A stretch of 64,000 nt of DNA from the NCBI GenBank assembly GCA_035048815.1, contig JAUCBN010000014.1:16475501-16539500 (forward strand), in the 5' to 3' direction. The DNA is from Abelmoschus esculentus. Its lineage: Eukaryota; Streptophyta; Magnoliopsida; Malvales; Malvaceae. This document shows positions 36,906 through 49,800 of the stretch, piece by piece. The translations under genes were made by a program, and so were the position numbers. Below the pieces are notes generated by a model. It saw nothing but the letters and a program-made list of their open reading frames with translations, was not told the origin of the DNA and ran no database searches. Each line of letters starts with the position of its first letter. Position 1 is the first letter of the stretch.

Positions 36906-36971
36906 TAATTCTAAAACTTAAGACGTCTAAAAATATATAACAACAAAAACTTTCAACTTGTATCACAATTT

Positions 36972-37110
36972 AAAATATCTTTCAATTTATTGTATAGTTT
37001 ACTAGTACTATTTAGGAAGATATTTAACGCACGTGAAAGATACGAAAGTATATATTGTTATTCGTAAAAAACAGTAAAATATTTTTTCACACTCGCTTTG
37101 ATCGCGCGTG
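36972..37110 (+). promoter_or_regulatory. ELF4 promoter elements: evening elements, G-box, FHY3/FAR1-type site
   Basis: Four clock- or light-type motifs lie in 140 bases, 200-330 bases before the ELF4 start. The evening element AAAATATCT is at 36972-36980. A short reverse evening element (AGATATTT) is at 37018-37025. The G-box CACGTG is at 37030-37035. GCGCGTG at 37104-37110 is the reverse of CACGCGC, the FHY3/FAR1 binding site. In Arabidopsis, ELF4 is driven by FHY3/FAR1 and HY5 through the last two kinds of site and repressed in the morning by CCA1/LHY through evening elements. The same set here suggests conserved evening expression. Confidence 0.65.
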
Positions 37111-37303
37111 AAATGGAACTTTTCTTCTGTTCCCCCAAGCCCCACCGCTTTTTTTCTTCTTCTTCTAATCCTTGAAGAAAACTCATAAACCTCAAAACTC
37201 CCCCACCGCCCACCCTTCATCTCCACAACGACACAGCTCTGAAACCCCCTAAAAATGGTAAAACAAGTTCTTTTTACCAGAATCTCAAAAGAATCAAAAC
37301 CCC

Positions 37304-37654
37304 ATGGCAAATAACCCCCCGCACAAGGGTAACAACAAGAATAAGAAGCTGAAACACCAAGTGAAGCAAGATTCAGAGGGAGCAAATGGGGACAACCCTG
37401 AAGTTTGGGCAACATTCGATCAAAGTTTCAAGCAGGTCCAGTCGGTTTTGGATAGGAACCGTGCGTTGATCCAGCAGGTCAACGACAATCATCAGTCGAG
37501 GATCCCCGACAACATGGTCAAAAACGTTGCACTCATCCAAGAACTCAATGGGAACATCTCCAAGGTTGTCTCGCTTTACTCCGATTTCTCTTCTAATCTC
37601 TCCACTGTGTTTAATCAACATGATAGTGGTGAGGAACCCAAGAATGGTGATTGA
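37304..37654 (+). CDS. ELF4: EARLY FLOWERING 4 (ELF4) clock protein
   Basis: A single exon encodes 116 residues, the usual size and structure for ELF4. The N-terminus is basic and rich in Asn and Lys (about residues 1-28). The ELF4 domain spans about residues 32-100, with QVQSVLDRNRALIQQVNDNH and NVALIQELNGNISKVVSLYS forming the two helices of the coiled-coil dimer. It is followed by an acidic tail. ELF4 binds ELF3 and, with LUX, forms the evening complex, a nuclear transcription repressor of growth and clock genes. The strong match to QSVLDRNRxLIQQVNDNHQS indicates ELF4 proper or its nearest paralogue rather than the more distant EFL2-4 group. The upstream region carries evening elements and light-response sites. 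Confidence 0.93.
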   Translation: MANNPPHKGNNKNKKLKHQVKQDSEGANGDNPEVWATFDQSFKQVQSVLDRNRALIQQVNDNHQSRIPDNMVKNVALIQELNGNISKVVSLYSDFSSNLSTVFNQHDSGEEPKNGD

Positions 37655-38115
37655 TTCCATGAGAAGAGGGATGAATTGTGATTGAGTGAAAGGAAAAATC
37701 TTTAATCTTCTTAGATTTTTACTACATGTTTTGTGTTTTAAGTTGCTGATCTATGGGAGTACTTGGTATCATGATTGAAACATGTTTGAGATAATATTGG
37801 ATTTTGTGTTTTTTACCGGTATAAAGGATGCAATGTAACATTTTCCCATTCAAACTAATTAATATAATCAATAAAAATAACAATAATATATAAATAATAA
37901 TCTAACATTTTCATAATTAACATTTTCATAATCCTTTTTAAACTCGAATCCGATCTGATTAATTATAAAATTTTCCATTTTCCATTCTCCTTTCCTACAA
38001 GAGAGAACGTTGAGTTTTCGAATGATCCACCTTGAAAAGCTGCAGTTTCCAAGGAAATGAAACAAAGCAAAGAAAAAAAACGAAAAAGAAAACTTTCGGT
38101 CTCTCTCCAATCTCC
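37655..38115. other. Spacer between ELF4 and PI-PLC
   Basis: It holds the ELF4 3' UTR (to about 37850), a short AT-rich stretch, and the PLC leader from about 37980. An ATG at 38057 in the leader opens a long frame that overlaps the PLC start out of frame (see findings). Confidence 0.5.
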
Positions 38116-41100
38116 ATGGAATCCGACTCCAAAGCCAAAAAGAAAAACCCAAAACCGAGTAAAATTCCACGGAAAAAAGAGAAGCCAAAGTCGGGGAAGG
38201 GAAAGGAGAAGATCAATGGGGACTCTAACTGTGGAAGCTACAATTACAGGATGTTTAGTTTCTTCAACAGGAAGTTCAAGATCAACGAAGTCAAGCCACC
38301 TTCTGATGTTAACAAGGCGTTTTCTTTGTTCACGGACGACTCCACCCATATGAACGCTGATCAGCTCCGGCGGTTCCTTGCGGTGCACCAAAACGACGTT
38401 AACACGAGAGTCGAAGATGCTCAGCGTATCATCGAACAGGTGGTGAGCAGGAGACACCATCTGACCAAAGTTGTGAGAAACTCGTTGAGCCTTGATGATT
38501 TCTTTCATTTCCTGTTCTCCGTTGATCTCAATCGCCCTATTCGAACTCAGGTAAGCGTTATGTTTTATGCTGTTTTTGTTTGTCTGCTTGTTTGATACTC
38601 CGTTTTCTTTTTTCACTTATTCGCTTTGTGATGTATGTTATTTGGACTTAAATATGAGTATCGAATACGAATATGTTCCGTACACCTATTTAAAAGTTTT
38701 TCAATGTATTTGAAGAGTAATTATCGTTTCTCGTGTTTTCCAGGTTCACCATGATATGACTCTTCCACTGTCTCATTATTTCATATATACTGGCCATAAT
38801 TCTTATCTAACTGGGAATCAACTGAGCAGTGATTGTAGTGAGGTTCCAATTATCAAGGCTTTGCAAAATGGTGTTCGAGTCATCGAACTTGATCTTTGGC
38901 CTAGTTCCTCAACAAATGAAATTTATGTTCTTCATGGAAGGTAATCTTAACAATCATCACAAACTCTGTTAAAAGTTAATCGGATGAGCTGATATGATTC
39001 AATTTAGTCATGTCAATAAATAATAGTTCCGTCGGTGGTCGATTTATATCAAATAGTGTCTGAATGATTCAAAACACCCTATTTTCTTTTAGATGAAATA
39101 TACATATCTATCTGTTATATGGATGTAGGTATGAGGATATAATTCCCTAGGACTACTTCAAATACAAGAAAAACTTGAAAATATTGAACATACCCTTGTC
39201 AAACATATACATGTATCCGACATTCACACTTAAACCCGAGTAATATAATTCCGGACTTAGAAAAGGAAAGAGAGCATATATGCTCTTATTTGAATCTCAA
39301 ACTTATCTGGTGTCACCATTTAAGGGTGACTATTTGAACTAAGATAAACTCTGGGTTCCATCTCTAGAAGGATTTTGTTTCATCAAATTCATAATCTATG
39401 GCTTGAATTTATGCCAAACTCTCAAATATTCGACAGGTCCTCGAGCTAGAACAGATAATGTTTGAATAAGTCTATCAGAATTTCTCTAACATTATTTTTT
39501 ACCTATGGAACTATAGGACCTTGACAAGTCCAGTGTCACTTATCAAATGTTTGACATCCATTAAAGAGTATGCTTTTGTTAGTTCCGCTTATCCAGTTAT
39601 TATAACATTGGAAGACCATCTTACACCAGAATTGCAAGCTATAGCTGCTGAGGTTAGTCTTTCATTTGTCTTCGAGTTTTCTTTTCCTCTAAAGTAATTG
39701 GAAATAATTTCGAAAATCTTGTAGATGATCAATCAAACATTTGAAAGTATGTTGTACTATCCGGACACAGATTGCTTAACCGAGTTTCCTTCACCGGAAT
39801 CATTGAAATACCGAATCATGATTTCAACGAAACCACCGAAAGAATATCTAGAGTCGAGGTCCAAAGAATCCGACGACGAGATTTCTTCTAAGGAAACAAA
39901 TGAGTCAGAAAGGGTAAGCAGAAAATTACCATGCTATTCAGATTCCACCTTGAGTATTTGGCATGGATACTTGTGACACAAGTATGCTCAATTTTTCTAA
40001 GTTTTCCCTTAGGTAAACACTTCGAATTCGGATATTTTTGGATAACTTAGCTGTTTTTCAGATTTAGACATCGTGTATTAACCCTTTGATGTCCGTTATT
40101 TGGATCTGTTTTTCTTTCACGCATAACTGATTCGAAAATCCGAATTGCAGAATTTACTAGCCAAGTCAGCTCTACTGTTAGTCCCCCTGTTCCTAATTTA
40201 AGCTAATATGACTAAACATTTGCAGAGTGAAAGTGAGGAAGAAGATGAAGACATCAAATCAGTCCAAGCCGGGGTAGATAAATACAAGCGCATAATAACC
40301 ATTCATGCAGGAAAGCCAAAGGGTGGCTTAAAAGAAGCACTAAAAGTTGATGCCGATAATGTTCGACATCTTAGTATAAGCGAACAGCAGCTCGAAAAGG
40401 CAGCCGGATCTCTAGGACTTCATGTTGTAAGGTACTTATCAAATTCTCAATATTTCTTCTTTATTTTTGTTGAAATATCTGTATCTTGCACATTTAAGGA
40501 TGAGTACGAGGATATGAATCATATAATTCTTCAGATACATGTTATTTTTTAAGTAATACATATTCGTGTTGATGTATATCTATATCCGATATTCATATTC
40601 GAATCCTAGTAAAATAGCTTTTTCAGGTTTACGCAGAAGCATATCCTGCGTGTCTATCCGAAGGGTACTCGTTTTACCTCTTCAAATTACAAACCAACTA
40701 TCGGATGGATGCATGGAGCTCAAATGATTGCATTTAACATTCAGGTTAGCCTTTCAAGTGACATCTCTGTATTCATGTTTGAATATGTATTGAATAAATA
40801 TATCGAATATAAATATTTTTAAGTAAAATGAAGAGTTAAGAATAAGTTAATTCGTATCGAATAACTTTCACAGAGCCTTGTATACATTGTAAACCTTTTT
40901 CTAATAACTGTATGTGGATGTCCTTTTATCAGGGATACGGAAAACATCTGTGGGTTATGCATGGCATGTTTAGAGCCAATGGAGGATGTGGTTACGTGAT
41001 GAAACCTGAGCATTTGACTCGACCATCTGACGAGTTAATTGATCCCAAAACAACATTTCCAGTGAGAAAAATGTTAAAGGTGAAAAAAAATATATGCTCC

Positions 41101-42168
41101 TCCGATTTGAGTTCAAGTGTCGGATAATATGTATCTGACGAGAAATTATATTATGGCTCAGTCTCACCACGTCATCCATGAGACCGACTAATAAAAACTA
41201 GCCACCTCATTATTTTTTAATTTTTTAAGTGAAAAGCCACTTGGAAAAAAATATGACATGGAAAGATGGGTAGTTTTTATTGGTCGGTCCCATGGACACG
41301 TGGCGAGACTGACTCATGATATAATTTTTCGTATCTAACATAAGTATATTTTTGATTTTTTTTAAAGTTTTTTTCATGATAGATTTAAAATAGTATATTC
41401 GTACTCATATCTGAATATATATTAGACATTAATATCGGATATAAATATTTTAAATAAAATGAATAACTGAAATAATGTAGAATTCTTTTTTTCCCAACTC
41501 AACAGGTGAAAATATATATGGGAGATGGATGGAGGTTGGACTTTAGCCACACACATTTTGATGCCTACTCTCCTCCAGACTTCTACACAAAGGTCTGTCT
41601 ATAATTTTAGCGCGGATATGAATATATGTCCGACATAAATATATTGAAATTTTTATGTATGTAGAAAGTTTTCAAGGGATCTTATCTTTCTTTTGAACAT
41701 GAATATTTTAAGAAAAAACGAAAAGTTGAATAGACAGAGACATTATACATTTTGAGAACAGTTAACATATTCCGTATTCGTGTCGAATATATATCCGTTA
41801 TTTATATCTAAGTGAAATAGGTTTCCAAGACCTTTATAGATTTGCATATGGTCCTCAAATTTCAGATTTACATTGCGGGAGTGCCAGCAGATGAAGCTAA
41901 AAGGAAAACAAAGGTCATCGAAGATGATTGGGTTCCCGTATGGGATGAAGAATTCACATTTCCCTTGACCGTTCCGGAATTGGCACTGCTGCGGATCGAA
42001 GTAAGGGAATACGACTTGCACGAGAAAGACGATTTCGGTGGCCAAACATGTTTGCCGATACCGGAGCTAAAGACCGGAATCCGGTCCGTCCCACTGCATG
42101 ACAGGAAGGGAGTAAAATACAAAAATGTAAGGCTTCTAACGTTCTTCGAGTTTGAAGAAGTAGTGTAG
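38116..42168 (+). CDS. Phosphoinositide-specific phospholipase C (plant PLC2/PLC6 type)
   Basis: Nine exons: 38116-38550, 38744-38940, 39517-39652, 39725-39913, 40226-40431, 40627-40744, 40933-41079, 41506-41592 and 41866-42168, giving 605 residues. After a Lys-rich N-terminus of about 45 residues come the half EF-hand region (about 60-140), the X domain (from about 148), the Y domain (about 365-480) and a C2 domain (about 500-600). Catalytic residues look intact: His163 in YTGHNSYLTG, Glu193 and Asp195 in IELDLWP, and His209 in VLHGR. The X-Y linker is acidic (SESEEEDEDIKS), as is normal. The enzyme cleaves PIP2 to diacylglycerol and an inositol phosphate in a calcium-dependent way at the plasma membrane. 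Length and position next to ELF4 suggest the PLC6 orthologue, but PLC2 is possible. Intron 7 holds a Mutator-like MITE. Confidence 0.94.
41140..41330. mobile_element. Mutator-like MITE, 191 bp, in PLC intron 7
   Basis: The element starts GAGAAATTATATTATGGCTC and ends in its near-perfect inverse (right end, reversed: GAAAAATTATATCATGAGTC). The inverted repeats extend about 65 bases into each side, including TCTCACCACGTC against TCTCGCCACGTG. It is flanked by a 9-base direct repeat, GTATCTGAC at 41131-41139 and GTATCTAAC at 41331-41339 (8 of 9 identical). Nine-base duplications and long terminal inverted repeats are the mark of Mutator-like elements. No coding sequence is present. Confidence 0.82.
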
Positions 42169-43804
42169 AATTAACAATCCACCAGGATAAAATTCATTAC
42201 TTTTTAACCCTCTGTTTTGCATCACAATGAGACCAATGCATATATGTATATGTATATGTATATGTATGTATGTAAGCATGTAAAAGCTATTGTACCTTAC
42301 TATTTCGGAGAAATTGGTAGATGAAAATGATGGTTGACGAGCATTTAACAATAGTCTAATTTTTCCCCAGGCCCTGCACTCTATGGACTTTCAAATTTTA
42401 GTCCCTCTGCTTTTAATTTAATGAGTATGTGTTAAATAAGACAATGTTATTAATTGAAGTCTAATTTTTAAATAAGACAAGTAAAGGAAAATTTATTTCA
42501 TGAATACTTTTTATTATGTCAGTTATGATCTTATCCAGTAAAAATCTATTATCGATTAGGACATACTAAAAACCATTATTATGATATTAAAATAGGATAA
42601 ATATTATGATAAAGGATTAAAGCTCAAGATTTCAGCACAATAGAGGGATTAAAATCACAGTAAGACCATTATTATGATATTTAAAATTAGGATAAATGTA
42701 CAGTTTTGTTAAATGGCAAAAACTAGTTCTTGGAATCTTGGTTTAATATATATTTTAACATAAATCGTAAATATGGAGATTAAATAAATAATTATATAAA
42801 TTATTTTTATTTTGGTGTTGAAAATATGATTAAGTTAATAATTTAGAGATTATTTAAAGAATTTTTTTATTTTTTTTATTATGTTAGGTCAACCTTCTGT
42901 TATAGTTTAACGACAACAAATAACTGAGTGATCAAAAGTTTACACCAAAAAAAACGTAAGTGTTTTACTAATTGTTTTTTAAATTCGGTGACCAACTTTT
43001 TAATGGAGAAACATAAATGATCATTCTAATAGTTAATCAAAAATCAAAATCTCAAGAGCTAAAAAACGAGTACAATTAAGAATGAATAAAACCCAATTTA
43101 ATTAAAAAAACTAAAATATTTAATTTTATTTAAAACGGAAAAACTCAATTTGTCTTAACTTATTCAAAATTTTACAAATTTGATTTGAATTTAAAAGATT
43201 TTTTAAAAATAATTTAAATTATAAAATAAAATTTCAATTAATTATTTTTTATAATTAATAGATTATTTTTTAAATTTTAATCGAATTGTTCAACTTTTCC
43301 TTATATATAAAAAACTGAAGAAATATATACAATAAATGAAATATATATCTTATATAATTAAAAAATATTTAAATTAAAATTATAATATAATATAATATTG
43401 ATCACAATTAAATTTATATATAAATTTAAAAATAAAATTCAAATTTCATACATTTAAATCAAATAAAAGAATTAAATAAAATTTAAATTAAAAATATAAT
43501 TAATTAACTTAAATAATTTAAAATTTTTATTCTCGAAGATCACCCTAAGTGCACTAAGGCACATTTTTTACACGTCCTTTCCTTCTTCCCCAGTGCCTTA
43601 GATTGGATCTCTTTGTTTCCTTTTGTTTTCTCTCTTTTTTAAATGTTTTGAATTCTCTGCTTCAGATCTCTTCGAACAGTTTTTGTATTTTTTGTTCTCT
43701 CGTCTTTCTCAGTGTTCAGCTTTGACTCGCGATTGAAAGATCCAATCTCAGCCGTTAGATCCACTCCTGATTCGTCAATCTTGCATCCTTCGATCTGAGT
43801 CACC
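42169..43804. other. Spacer between PLC and clathrin heavy chain
   Basis: The PLC 3' UTR runs to about 42330. The middle is very AT-rich and includes decayed repeat phrases (for example TTAGTCCCTCTGCTTTTAAT near 42400). The pyrimidine-rich clathrin leader is at about 43560-43804. No further gene is seen. Confidence 0.55.
42241..42275 (+). repeat. (TATATG)n microsatellite in the PLC 3' UTR region
   Basis: Four copies of TATATG are followed by TATG units, about 75 bases after the PLC stop codon. Confidence 0.85.
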
Positions 43805-46800
43805 ATGGCGGCCGCGAACGCTCCCATAGCCATGAAGGAGGTCTTAACTGTAAGTCCTTTGGTTTCAGTCTCATTTCCCTCTCTCTTCGTTTGCGGTTCA
43901 ATCGGTATGTAGTAGAAAATTCAGCCGAATTAAGTTATCATCGATTTCCAAGCTTAATCGAATACTTCATAAACTTTATCAGATCTAATACATGTAAAAT
44001 TTGCTTAGATCTGTTTGGAAGTTGCTATTTACGTTTTGAAATAGTGTGACTTTTTAGTCGTCTGAATGATGATGTCTGTTTGCAGTTACCGAGCGTTGGT
44101 ATCAGTCCTCAATTTATCACATTCACGAACGTAACTATGGAATCTGATAAGTATATCTGTGTGAGAGAAACCGTGCCGCAAAATAGTGTTGTGATCATTG
44201 ACATGAGCATGCCGATGCAGCCCTTGAGAAGGCCTATTACAGCAGACTCTGCTCTTATGAATCCGAATTCTAGAATTCTAGCTTTGAAAGGTCGGTTTCC
44301 TTAACTATCGGCAATTAGTAGTTACTTTTATTGGATCACTTGAAATTTGTGTCGTTAAATGATTCTGATTATATAGCATTTTTGTTATTGATTAGAGGGT
44401 TGTATATTTTTGTTTTTCTTGTTCTCTGGCCAATCAAAGAACCTAGTTTTATCTATTACCTGGCTGAAAAAAATTGTTTGAGATGGCAGTGAGGCTTCTT
44501 TTGTTTAATGCTTGCTACTTGCTCTTTGCTTTTTAAAATGAACAAATGAACGTTATGACATACATATTAACTGCTAGATCCCTGCTTTTGGTAGTGTGTG
44601 AACTATATTCTATTTGTAGTAATTAATGCTTTTCTGCTCTATTTTCCATCGAATATTGTTTGGGTGTATGTGTACATTTATTTGTTTAGTTTGCCATGAA
44701 CAATTGCTCAGCTATGCTGAATGCAAGCGTCATCTTATAGTGAAATTTACTTCAATTTGATCCAAGGAGATTAAATATATCTACTATTAATTTTATGCCT
44801 TTAATTTTTATTTTCTATCTAAGCTTTATTGCTCACCCAAATGACGTTGCTTTTGTAGCTCAACTACCGGGAACAACTCAGGATCACTTGCAAATATTTA
44901 ACATAGAGTTGAAAGCGAAAATTAAATCCCATCAGATGCCTGAACCAGTAAATTCATTTATCTTCCCATTTATTTATTTGTAATTGTTCCGTTAGGCTAT
45001 GTCATCATCTCTCTGCCTCCAATTCTTTATTTTTCCTTAATAAGAACTTGATTGCATGAGCTTAGCTAAATGTCCTTGGTTCATGTCCAGGTTGTATTTT
45101 GGAAATGGATTAGTGCAAAAACACTTGGGCTGATCACACAGACCTCCGTGTATCATTGGTCAATTGAAGGTAAGAAGTTATTCTGTTAACTTATCTAGTA
45201 TCACATGCAGCTGTGTTTTGTCCAGTTCTAAAAAGTTGATCTATTTTGAATATACATTTTCCTATTACTTTTTATGTTATGTGTTTCATTGCATCTTCTT
45301 CCTTTCAGGTGATTCTGAACCAATTAAGATGTTTGAAAGAACAGCAAATTTAGTCAACAATCAGATAATTAACTATAAATGCGACCCTTCTGAGAAGTGG
45401 TTGGTTTTGATTGGAATTGCCCCTGGTGCAGCTGAGGTATGTGATGTTTTTTTATCGAAGAAGACATTGTTGCTTCATTTGTATTAGGTTTTGGGAATTT
45501 GAAAACTGCTACATTGTAAGTAAATTTTGTTTTATGCGAAAAAACAGAACTTTTGAAATAATATATTCTAAATATGTCCTTCAGTTAACTAGGCCTAAAA
45601 TGTTAATATCAGTTGTGGTTTCTGTGTGTCCCATAGTTAAATGTACTCAAGTGAACTCTGAATTAATTTATTACCCGTATAGGTAATTTATTTTGTCTCT
45701 TGCAGTGTACACTAGGATTTCCATACCTCTAAGCCCTTTTTTAGTTCCCTTTGTCTTCTTCCTTTCCCCATTTTGTCTCTATACTGTCAGATTAGTTCCT
45801 TGTATAATCATTATTAGTTATGAAATTCTATCTTTAGAAAATTGTTTTGCTGCTACTATATAGTTCTGATTTTGATCCCCGTATTGTCTCCTTTAGAGGC
45901 CACAATTGGTCAAGGGGAACATGCAGCTTTTCTCTGTTGATCAGCAGCGTAGTCAAGCTCTTGAAGCCCATGCTGCTTCATTTGCACAATTTAAGGCAAG
46001 ATGATTTCTTGAACTTCTTTCCCTTGATACTATTATACTAGCTACTTACTGTATATGCATGTTTGGATTAACCAGGTTCCAGGAAGTGAGAATCCTTCCA
46101 TTCTTATTTCTTTTGCTACCAAGAGTTTTAATGCTGGCCAGATTGTATCAAAGTTGCACGTAATTGAGCTTGGTGCTCAGCCAGGTCAGCTTGCTTGGAT
46201 TTCTGTTTTACTTTTGTTATCTCATTGTTGTTTATGAAGGGATACTGAAGGTCTTTATTCATGAATAAAAAATGAAAAATAAAATTAAAATCATGATCAA
46301 GACTATGTTAAAATTTTAACGGGGGTCATTGTCTGTAAATTAACTGTTCGTCTTGAAACATAGGACTTACAAGATTGTGTTTTATGTCTTTTAGTCTGTT
46401 AGATTCCAAATCTTTTAACAGAACATCTAATATTGCAGGTAGGCTATCATTTTCAAAGAAACAGGCAGATCTATTCTTCCCACCAGATTTTCAAGATGAT
46501 TTTCCAGTCGCAATGCAGGTAGCATAATGTCCTTGATTTTGATTATTTTTCTGGGTAACTCTTAAATTTATTTATTGTGCCTATACTAAGACAAATTTCT
46601 TTTAATTGGCAGATATCACACAAATATAGTTTGATCTATGTTATCACCAAGCTTGGGCTGCTGTTTGTTTATGATCTAGAGACTGCAACTGCTGTATACA
46701 GAAATAGAATCAGCCCAGACCCAATATTTTTAACCTCCGAAGCTTCAACAGCAGGAGGTTTTTATGCTATCAACAGGCGAGGTCAGGTGTTGCTGGCTAC

Positions 46801-49800
46801 TGTAAATGAAGCAACAATAGTGCCATTTGTTAGCGGCCAAGTATGTTTTTGTGCCTTTTCTGTTTTGTTTTCTGGTATCACTAAGGTGAGACACACCGGC
46901 TTACAACTTTTCCTTTGTTTTATGTTTCAGTTGAACAATTTGGAGCTTGCTGTCAATCTAGCTAAAAGAGGAAATCTTCCCGGTGCAGAGAACCTGGTAA
47001 GTGGATTGATTTGTGTATAGCTTGATCTATGGTTGTGGATCTTTGCATTGAATGTCAATTTTGGATCAAGAGCCAATATATCAACTAAAAACTGTACCTT
47101 TTGTGGTAATTTTCTTCATGGATTTTGAGATTTCTTCAGTCTAGCTACAATGCTGAGATTGGAGATATTCTGTCTCTTGTTTATTGCTACACTTCAGTGC
47201 CAATTATTGGTGGTGTTTTATATTTGAATTGCATAATTAGTTTTTTTTTTTTTTAAATATCTTTTGCTGCATTTTGTTAACAATAATACCTAGTCTATGT
47301 TATTCAGTTTTATCTGCTATTTTATTTAGATCTTGTTTTTGAGTACTTTGTCCTTTCGGTATTTACTAGGGTCTTGATTTTCTGGCTTTGGATGTATCAG
47401 GTTGTCCAACGTTTTCAAGAATTGTTTGCTCAGACAAAGTATAAAGAAGCTGCTGAACTCGCAGCGGAATCTCCACGGGGGATCCTTCGTACACCTGATA
47501 CGGTTGCCAAGTTTCAGGTCTAATTTGCTTATTTTTATGTAGGTTCTGGTTTTTATGTTTCTGTTGATTTTATCTTGAGGCAATAACGTTTATCTGAATG
47601 CTGCAGAGTGTACCTGTGCAAGCTGGGCAGACTCCGCCACTGTTGCAGTACTTCGGTACACTTTTAACAAAAGGGAAGCTTAATGCATTTGAGTCATTGG
47701 AATTATCTCGACTTGTGGTAAATCAAAACAAGAAGAATCTTCTAGAGAATTGGCTGGCTGAAGATAAATTGGAATGTAGTGAGGAACTAGGAGACCTTGT
47801 GAAGGTTTGATCTGTACTCACCAGAATAGAATAGTATTTGTATCTTATACAATTGTGTCTAAACTTCAGAAACAAAAAAAAAGGTTGACCGTTTTTACTC
47901 TTTTTTAGCATTCTTCTAATTTCATTTTGCTTTTGTTGTAGACTGTGGATAATGATCTTGCACTGAAAATTTATATTAAAGCTAGGGCAACTCCCAAAGT
48001 TGTTGCAGCTTTTGCAGAACGGAGGGAATTTGACAAAATCTTGATCTACTCAAAGCAGGTGATTGCCACATTTTGCTTTTTATTTGCATTTTCTGGTGTG
48101 ATTGATGTGTGATCTCCTTTTCACAGCCTACCAGAATGGGAACATTTCTCCCATGTGTTTTTACATTCTTGTGAATGCTTGAATCAAATATTCATGACTA
48201 AGTTGTTTCCTCAGGTTGGGTACTCTCCTGACTATCTGTTCCTTCTGCAAACAATTCTTCGTACAGATCCACAGGTTTGTTTCCAGTGTGATTGATGTGT
48301 TTGAGGTGTTGAAAGCATGTCATCAATAATTGATATATATGTTCAGTTGTATTACTTATCCATTGAAGTCCTTTTTATTCTTTTTCCAATCAATAGCTAT
48401 TATTATGAAGTTTTTGATGGGATTTAATCTGTAATTTTCATAGACAAACGGGTTATCACTTGTTTTACTTGCAGGGAGCTGTTAATTTTGCATTGATGAT
48501 GTCTCAAATGGAGGGTGGTTGTCCGGTTGATTACAACACTATTACTGACCTTTTTCTTCAGGTCTGATGCTTATCAATTTGGTTGTGAAAATAACCTTAC
48601 TTTTCTATACAGAACTTTGATATTGTTTTATTTGTGTATGTGCTTTTTCTCAGAGGAACTTGATACGGGAGGCTACTGCATTTCTTTTAGATGTTCTGAA
48701 GCCAAATCTGCCAGAGCATGCTTTTCTACAGACAAAGGTTATTTCTTTGATATGCTGGTTCAGCTAATCTGTCTTTTGTTCCCATTTTTTAAAGAAAAGA
48801 ATAATACATGTAGTTCAATGTCTTTCTTTTCCATGCAGGTTTTAGAAATCAATCTAGTGACTTTTCCTAATGTTGCTGATGCCATTTTAGCAAATGGAAT
48901 GTTCAGTCACTATGATCGCCCTCGAATTGCACAACTTTGTGAGAAAGCTGGTCTATATGTGCGAGCCCTGCAGGTAATTATCTTATTAAGATATGTACTT
49001 GTCACATTTTTGTGTGGTTTTATACTCTAAATATCTCTAATGAACTCCTTTTCTGCAGCATTACACTGAGTTGCCCGATATTAAACGTGTCATTGTGAAT
49101 ACACATGCTATTGAGCCACAGGTACATGTTGTCCACTATCTTTATCTCCTGGGAAAATTAGAGACTACTATATCCTGATAATTTTTTTCAATAATATTTC
49201 TATTTTCAGGCACTTGTTGAATTTTTCGGCACTCTTTCACGAGAATGGGCTTTGGAGTGCATGAAGGACCTTCTTCTGGTTAATCTAAGAGGCAACCTTC
49301 AAATAATCGTACAGGTAAAGTATGTTGTATAATGTCATGCGAATAGAGTTTAACAAATCACCGAAGGGCCGAAGGCTAAGCTAGATGGCTTTGCAGGTTG
49401 CCAAGGAGTACTGTGAGCAGTTGGGTGTTGAGGCTTGCATAAAACTTTTTGAGCAATTTAAGTCATATGAAGGGCTGTATTTTTTCCTGGGATCTTATTT
49501 AAGCTCAAGGTAATATAACAGAAAAGAAAATTCCTTTGATTGGGCATAGCAGCAGCTATTTCTAACTATGTTGTTTACCTCTGGTTATGGGACAGTGAGG
49601 ACCCTGATATACACTTTAAGTATATTGAGGCTGCTGCTAAAACTGGACAGATAAAGGAGGTTGAGCGCGTAACCAGGGAATCGAACTTTTATGATGCTGA
49701 AAAGACAAAGAACTTCCTGATGGAAGCCAAGCTTCCTGATGCCAGACCTTTGATTAATGTTTGTGATCGATTTGGGTTTGTCCCTGATCTTACTCACTAC

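Larger units (their letters stand above)
35172..36971. other. Repeat-rich AT spacer between the COI1 relic and ELF4
   Basis: About 1.8 kb with no gene. It contains related copies of one repeat family, including an inverted pair at 36005-36240 and a direct copy pair at about 35885-36120 and 36690-36905. A short tandem duplication of about 60 bases is at about 35350-35460 (GTGTTTAAATTGTATTTAGA and GTATTTGAATTGTATCTAGA). Confidence 0.6.

Noticed and set aside
37373..37660. 95-codon frame antisense to ELF4
   Set aside because: It mirrors the highly conserved ELF4 coding region.
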